From positions 1-8,358 of the forward strand of contig DATJBC010000247.1 of NCBI GenBank assembly GCA_035515515.1: a DNA stretch of 8,358 bases. The letters run 5' to 3'. The position numbers and the translations under genes were made by a program. Below are positions 5,341 to 8,358 of the stretch, one piece after another (position 1 is the first letter of the stretch; every line of letters begins with the position of its first letter). This DNA comes from DATJBC01 sp035515515 (GTDB taxonomy: Bacteria; Actinomycetota; Acidimicrobiia; Acidimicrobiales; UBA8190). The notes under the pieces are model-generated. The model did no database searches. It was given only the letters and a program-made list of their open reading frames with translations, and had not been told where the DNA came from.

Positions 5341-6707
5341 GGCGCACCCAGGCCCGGGAGCACCGACGGCGCGCCGCGCTGCGGGCACGGCCGGCCGCGC
5401 CGGTGGGCCTCGGCGTCGGCGGCGAACACCCCCAGCGCGCTGCGCACCAGGCGCGTCACCCCGTCGGGGTGCCGGCAGGCCCCGCGGCCGTCCACGCTGC
5501 GCAGCCGGGACGCCAGCCGGGCGGCGGCGGCGGGCGAGGTGCCCGCCACGAGCTCGTCGAGGTCGTCGGCCACGGCGGGCAGGCCGAACACGCAGGGGCC
5601 GCACTGCCCGGCGCTCTCGCCCGCCATGTAGCGGGCGATGCGCGCCGTCTCGGCGAGCCCACAGGCGCGCGCCGGGAGGACCACGAGGACCCCGGCGCCC
5701 GCCACGCCTCCCACGCCGGCCAGCGCCTGCGGCGTGTACGGGGTGCCCATGGCGGTGGCGGGGACCCAGGCCCCCCCGAACCCGCCCGTGAGCACGGCCC
5801 CGACGGCGTCGACGGGGCGGGCGCACGCCACGATGTCGCCGAGGGGCGTCCCCGAGGCGACCTCGAGGACGCCGGGATGCGCCACCGCCCCGCTCACGGT
5901 GACCAACGTCGTCCCCGGGGCGTCGGGGTGCCCGGCGGCCCGGAACGCCTCGGGGCCGTAGCGGGCGATGAGTGCCAGCTGGGCCAGCGTCTCGGCGTTG
6001 TGCACCAATGCCGGTGACCGGCCGATGCGCAGCGGGGCCCCCTTGTCGGGCCGCCACGCCGGTGCGCTGGGCCCGCCGCTCAAGTGGGAGACCAGTGCGG
6101 ACTCCTCGCCGGCCACGTAGCGGCCCGGGAGGGTCGCCACCTCGAGCGCGAACGGCGCCCGCCACGCCCCCGCCCGCTCGGCGGCGGCGGCGGCCACGGC
6201 CCGGTCCACGTCGGAGTCGTCGGGGACGCACACCACGACGCGCCCGGCGCCGAGCGCGCGCGCCACGAGCTCGGCGCCGTCGAGCACGAGGTGCGGCGCG
6301 CACCACAGGAGCGTGCGGTCCTTGTCGCTGGCGGGCTCGCCCTCCATGGCGTTGACCACCACCGAGGGCCGGCCGCCCGCCGACCGCAGCGCGGCCAGCT
6401 TGCGGGCGGACGGGAACGACGCCCCGCCCCGCCCCGCCAGACCGGCCGCCTCCATCAGCGTCCCGAGTCGGGCCGCGCCCCCCTGGGCGGGGGGCAGGGG
6501 CAGGGGTCCGTGATGGTCGAGGTGGGCCGCCAGGGCGCCGCTGCGCTGCGCGTGCCAGCACGACAGCAGGCGCGCCCGGCCGGCGCCGTGGCGTGGGGGG
6601 GCGCCCCGGCCGCCGTCCGGCGCGGCGCGGGCGCCGGTCCCTCCCCGCGCCCCGCCCCCGTCGCTCGGCGGCTCGGGGCGTGTGGGGTCGAGGGTGGCGC
6701 TGGGCAT
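5337..6707 (-). CDS. NuoF-like FMN / Fe-S flavoprotein (SLBB domain)
   Basis: A 456-residue relative of the complex I 51-kDa subunit. The N-terminal ~45 residues are Gly/Pro/Arg-rich and disordered-looking. Visible motifs: GRGGASFPSARK (92-103; FMN/NADH glycine loop), NAMEGEPASDKDR (119-131; NADH-binding acidic loop), GRYVAGEESAL (195-205), NAETLAQ (237-243), the SLBB domain GTTLVTVSGAVAHPGVLEV (265-283), and the cluster motif ESAGQCGPC (364-372) with a distant Cys411. The canonical motif is ESCGxCxxC, so the first of four ligands is Ala366; only Cys369, Cys372 and Cys411 remain (Cys349 and Cys441 are nearby extras). No NuoE or NuoG partner is present, so this is not respiratory complex I. 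ATG 6707 is fixed by AAGGA (6717-6713) five bases upstream. It probably moves electrons between NAD(P)H and the ferredoxin encoded by the overlapping next gene. Confidence 0.88.
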   Translation of the reverse strand: MPSATLDPTRPEPPSDGGGARGGTGARAAPDGGRGAPPRHGAGRARLLSCWHAQRSGALAAHLDHHGPLPLPPAQGGAARLGTLMEAAGLAGRGGASFPSARKLAALRSAGGRPSVVVNAMEGEPASDKDRTLLWCAPHLVLDGAELVARALGAGRVVVCVPDDSDVDRAVAAAAAERAGAWRAPFALEVATLPGRYVAGEESALVSHLSGGPSAPAWRPDKGAPLRIGRSPALVHNAETLAQLALIARYGPEAFRAAGHPDAPGTTLVTVSGAVAHPGVLEVASGTPLGDIVACARPVDAVGAVLTGGFGGAWVPATAMGTPYTPQALAGVGGVAGAGVLVVLPARACGLAETARIARYMAGESAGQCGPCVFGLPAVADDLDELVAGTSPAAAARLASRLRSVDGRGACRHPDGVTRLVRSALGVFAADAEAHRRGRPCPQRGAPSVLPGLGAP

Positions 6708-6712
6708 GGGGA

Positions 6713-6717
6713 TCCTT
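6713..6717 (-). promoter_or_regulatory. Ribosome binding site AAGGA of the NuoF-like gene
   Basis: Read on the - strand, GAGAAGGAT precedes ATG 6707 with a 5-base spacer. This rules out longer starts such as 6896, which would run into the membrane-protein gene. It is the only clear Shine-Dalgarno inside the cassette, at the one junction that is not an ATGA overlap (58-base gap). Confidence 0.7.
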
Positions 6718-6765
6718 CTCGGTCGACGGGTTCCTAGGGGCTGGTGGGTCTGCCGGACGGGGCGC

Positions 6766-7368
6766 TCATGCGGGGAGGTGCTTGACGGGGACGCCCTCGG
6801 GGCGACGGCGCACGCCGTGGACGACGAGGGCGCGCCGTTGGCGCCATGCGGCCGCGGCCAGCCGCCAGAGCGCCGCCGCCCCCACCGACCCCGCACAGGC
6901 GATCGCCAGCGTGATCACCCAGCGGGAGTGCATGTCGGTGCCCATCCCGAAGGCGTGGGCGAGTCCGACCGGCCAGCTGAGGTAGGCGAGCCAGTGCACG
7001 GCGCGCCACGTCCGGGCGCGCATGCGCTGGCGCAGGACGCTCGTGACGGCCACGGCCAGGAGCAGGTCGAGCCCGACGGTCCCGAGCGCCACCCAGGCGC
7101 GCCGATAGCCCGAGGCGAAGGGGACCACCACCGCCGCCCACCCGATGTGGACGTAGCTGTCGGTGACGCTGGTCGCCACGTGGGCGCCCAGGAAGGCCAT
7201 GGCGACGAGCGACACCTGGCGGTGCAGGTCCTGCCAGGCGAAGCCCGGCCACCGCGGCGTGCTCGTGCGATTGGCCACGAGGATGCCGAGCACGGTGGTG
7301 GCGCTGAGGAGCACGACCGACACGAGCCCGGTGGCCCGCGTGGCGTACCACAGGACGGGAGAGCTCAT
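6766..7368 (-). CDS. Ferric-reductase-like diheme transmembrane protein
   Basis: A 200-residue integral membrane protein with about six helices, roughly at residues 12-32, 49-68, 76-88, 91-112, 121-140 and 150-172, and a basic C-terminal tail. Four histidines are placed as in the ferric reductase/NOX-type heme domain: His49 and His63 in one helix (14 apart), His125 and His138 in another (13 apart). They can hold two stacked b-hemes that carry electrons across the membrane. It lacks the cytosolic FAD/NAD(P)H domain of classical ferric reductases, so electrons must come from another protein; the adjacent NuoF-like protein and ferredoxin are the obvious candidates. Its start overlaps the apbE stop (ATGA) and has no Shine-Dalgarno, implying coupling to translation of the upstream, apparently broken, gene. 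Heme pairing is inferred from spacing. Confidence 0.85.
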   Translation of the reverse strand: MSSPVLWYATRATGLVSVVLLSATTVLGILVANRTSTPRWPGFAWQDLHRQVSLVAMAFLGAHVATSVTDSYVHIGWAAVVVPFASGYRRAWVALGTVGLDLLLAVAVTSVLRQRMRARTWRAVHWLAYLSWPVGLAHAFGMGTDMHSRWVITLAIACAGSVGAAALWRLAAAAWRQRRALVVHGVRRRPEGVPVKHLPA

Positions 7369-8049
7369 GGCCGGGCCCCGGCGGGCTGGGCGCACGCGCG
7401 GGCGTCGGCGGGCCAGCCGTTCACGGTCAGCACCACGCCGTCGTGGCGGACGAGCCGGGCGGGGTTGCCGGCCGCGGCGAGCTTCGGCCCGGCGCGGCGC
7501 CCCCACACGACGGCCGCCGTGGTGAGGGCGTTGGCGTGCACGCAGCTGTCGGCGCAGGCCGTGACGAGCGCCCAGTAGGGCTCGGCGCTCTCCCCGGTGG
7601 CGGGGTCGACGATGTGGTGCCGGCGCCGGCCGTCGTGCCACCAGGTGCGCACGGCGGTGCTGGAGCTGGCCAGCCCCCCGTGGCGGACCGCCACGACCTG
7701 GTCGACGTCGTCGGGGGCCCGTGCGGAGTCGAGGGCGATGCCCACCGCCCACCCTCCGGGGGGTGGCGCCCCCGCCACGGCGACGTCGCCGCCGATGCTC
7801 ACGAGCACGCCCGACGAGGTCGCCCGGGCGATGCGGGCGGCCGCCCGGTCGGCGCTGAGCGCCTTGGCCGAGGAGCCGAGGTCGAGGCGCACCCCGGCGG
7901 GGACCTGCACGGTGCGCGTGGAGCGGTGGCGGCGGGTCCGCCGCCGGTATGGCGGTCGCCCCGACGGCGCACCCGGCCGTGACCCCGCCGGCGAGCAGCG
8001 CGGCCGACGCGGCGACGGCGCGCAGGGCGCGCGAAAGCGATGAGATCAT
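7365..8049 (-). pseudogene. apbE: apbE-like FAD:protein FMN transferase, N-half missing and frameshifted
   Basis: ApbE enzymes use FAD to attach FMN covalently to a Ser/Thr of exported carrier proteins. The C-terminal half is intact: from 7910 leftward, VPAGVRLDLGSSAKALSADRAA, then SIGGDVAV, then HHIVDPATG, then the late NALTT block where the family usually has the metal-ligand pattern DxxxT; here Asp is replaced by Asn. Upstream, ATG 8049 opens a different frame encoding a signal peptide with a possible lipoprotein cysteine (MISSLSRALRAVAASAALLA, then GGVTAGC). The frames meet at about 7910-7955, and the ~100-130 residues normally lying between the signal and VPAGVRLDLG are absent, including most of the flavin-binding N-terminal region. 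The GTG at 7910 has no ribosome binding site. I infer an internal deletion with frame shift; an assembly error is the main alternative. Its stop overlaps the ferric-reductase-like gene. Confidence 0.72.
7928..7945. repeat. Perfect 8-bp hairpin at the apbE frame switch
   Basis: GGCGGCGG (7928-7935), a two-base loop GT, and CCGCCGCC (7938-7945). It sits within the ~45-base stretch where the reading frame changes and the N-terminal domain is missing. Such stems promote deletions in replication and also cause sequencing and assembly dropouts. Confidence 0.6.
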
Positions 8050-8114
8050 GACGGCCCGCTTCCCCCGATAGCTGGCCACGCGGCGGGCAGCTTGCCGCCG
8101 CGTCCGACCAGGGA

Positions 8115-8120
8115 ATTATC
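8115..8120 (-). promoter_or_regulatory. -10-like GATAAT for the redox cassette
   Basis: GATAAT on the - strand matches TATAAT at five of six positions. The expected start site near 8108 gives a ~60-base leader to ATG 8049, preceded by GGGGGAAG (8066-8059) as a weak ribosome binding site. No -35 is clear. Confidence 0.4.
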
Positions 8121-8358
8121 GGCATGCGGGGAGCCCTCGTCCCGGCGGCGCGCCGGCGGCCGAGAGAAGGTGTTCTTCCTGCAGTGGCGCGTGATCGGGC
8201 CGCTCAAGCCTGCGTAAACACGCCAAGGTGGCGGCCGTGACGTCCGTGATCCGGAGCGCTATTGCAAGTCCGGATGCGTAAGAGGGGTTCGATCACGAGA
8301 ATCTGGAGTGAACACTGGAAGTTGCAGGAACATCGCGGAGACGGTATGGTCGTCCCGT
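8121..8358. other. Lower-GC intergenic region, probably divergent regulatory
   Basis: No convincing gene is seen on either strand. GC drops visibly from about 8161 onward. Contents: CGTGATC motifs at 8190-8196 and 8245-8251 (+) and inverted at 8291-8297; a CCGTGA direct repeat with 9-base spacing (8235-8240, 8244-8249); and an inverted repeat ATCCGGA/TCCGGAT (8249-8255, 8269-8275). A rightward promoter-like pair lies at the edge. Confidence 0.5.
8322..8350 (+). promoter_or_regulatory. Rightward promoter-like TTGCAG-N17-TATGGT
   Basis: TTGCAG (8322-8327) and TATGGT (8345-8350) are spaced by exactly 17 bases. The match to the consensus is partial (3/6 and 4/6). It faces out of the window, suggesting a + strand gene that begins just beyond 8358. 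Confidence 0.4.

Noticed and set aside
8124..8240. A 38-codon frame starting near the GATAAT/ATTATC element
   Set aside because: No recognisable protein features, no ribosome binding site and Arg/Ala/Pro-rich; it lies in the lower-GC regulatory gap.
8285..8300. GGTTCGATCAC, resembling a tRNA T-loop
   Set aside because: The flanking bases do not form the 5-bp T-stem and no acceptor, D or anticodon stems can be placed around it.

Overview
The window is about 8.4 kb of very GC-rich DNA with strongly G/C-ending codons. It reads as a high-GC actinobacterium. The 42-residue repeats starting GYWxVxxDGGVFxFG in the secreted protein at 3102-5081 are, from memory, especially common in Acidimicrobiia, so that class is my best guess; this is not proven from the window.

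Left part (1-2909, all + strand). It opens with the 3' end of an L,D-transpeptidase-type (YkuD) gene. Next come a small two-to-three-helix membrane protein of unknown function, an FMN nitroreductase-family protein, and a SRPBCC (START-like) ligand-binding-fold protein. An ECF sigma factor follows, overlapping a second SRPBCC protein by ATGA. No conventional anti-sigma gene is seen. Several of these genes have a TAGCGT/TAGCGG hexamer a few bases before a GTG start, as expected for short-leader or leaderless actinobacterial transcripts.

Middle (3102-5081, + strand). This is a 659-residue secreted protein with a signal peptide, an N-terminal array of six 42-residue repeats, a Pro/Gly/Ala linker, and a C-terminal array of seven repeats each carrying one C-x5-C pair. 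I read it as one or two beta-propeller-like domains; the second appears to be a seven-bladed, disulfide-pinned propeller closed by its first strand.

Right part (5125-8049, - strand, transcribed right to left). This is a four-gene redox cassette: a broken apbE (FAD:protein FMN transferase), a ferric-reductase-like diheme membrane protein, a NuoF-like FMN/Fe-S flavoprotein, and a single-cluster ferredoxin. Two of the three junctions are ATGA overlaps. The likely chain is NAD(P)H to FMN to Fe-S (NuoF-like) to ferredoxin to membrane hemes to an extracytoplasmic flavin carrier, or the reverse. Two oddities stand out: the NuoF-like protein has Ala in place of the first cluster-N3 cysteine, and the apbE gene keeps a signal peptide and its C-terminal half but lacks the N-terminal catalytic half and changes frame.

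The last ~235 bases (8121-8358) have visibly lower GC, hold no convincing gene, and contain promoter-like elements facing both ways plus clustered CGTGATC motifs. They look like a divergent regulatory region whose rightward gene lies outside the window.
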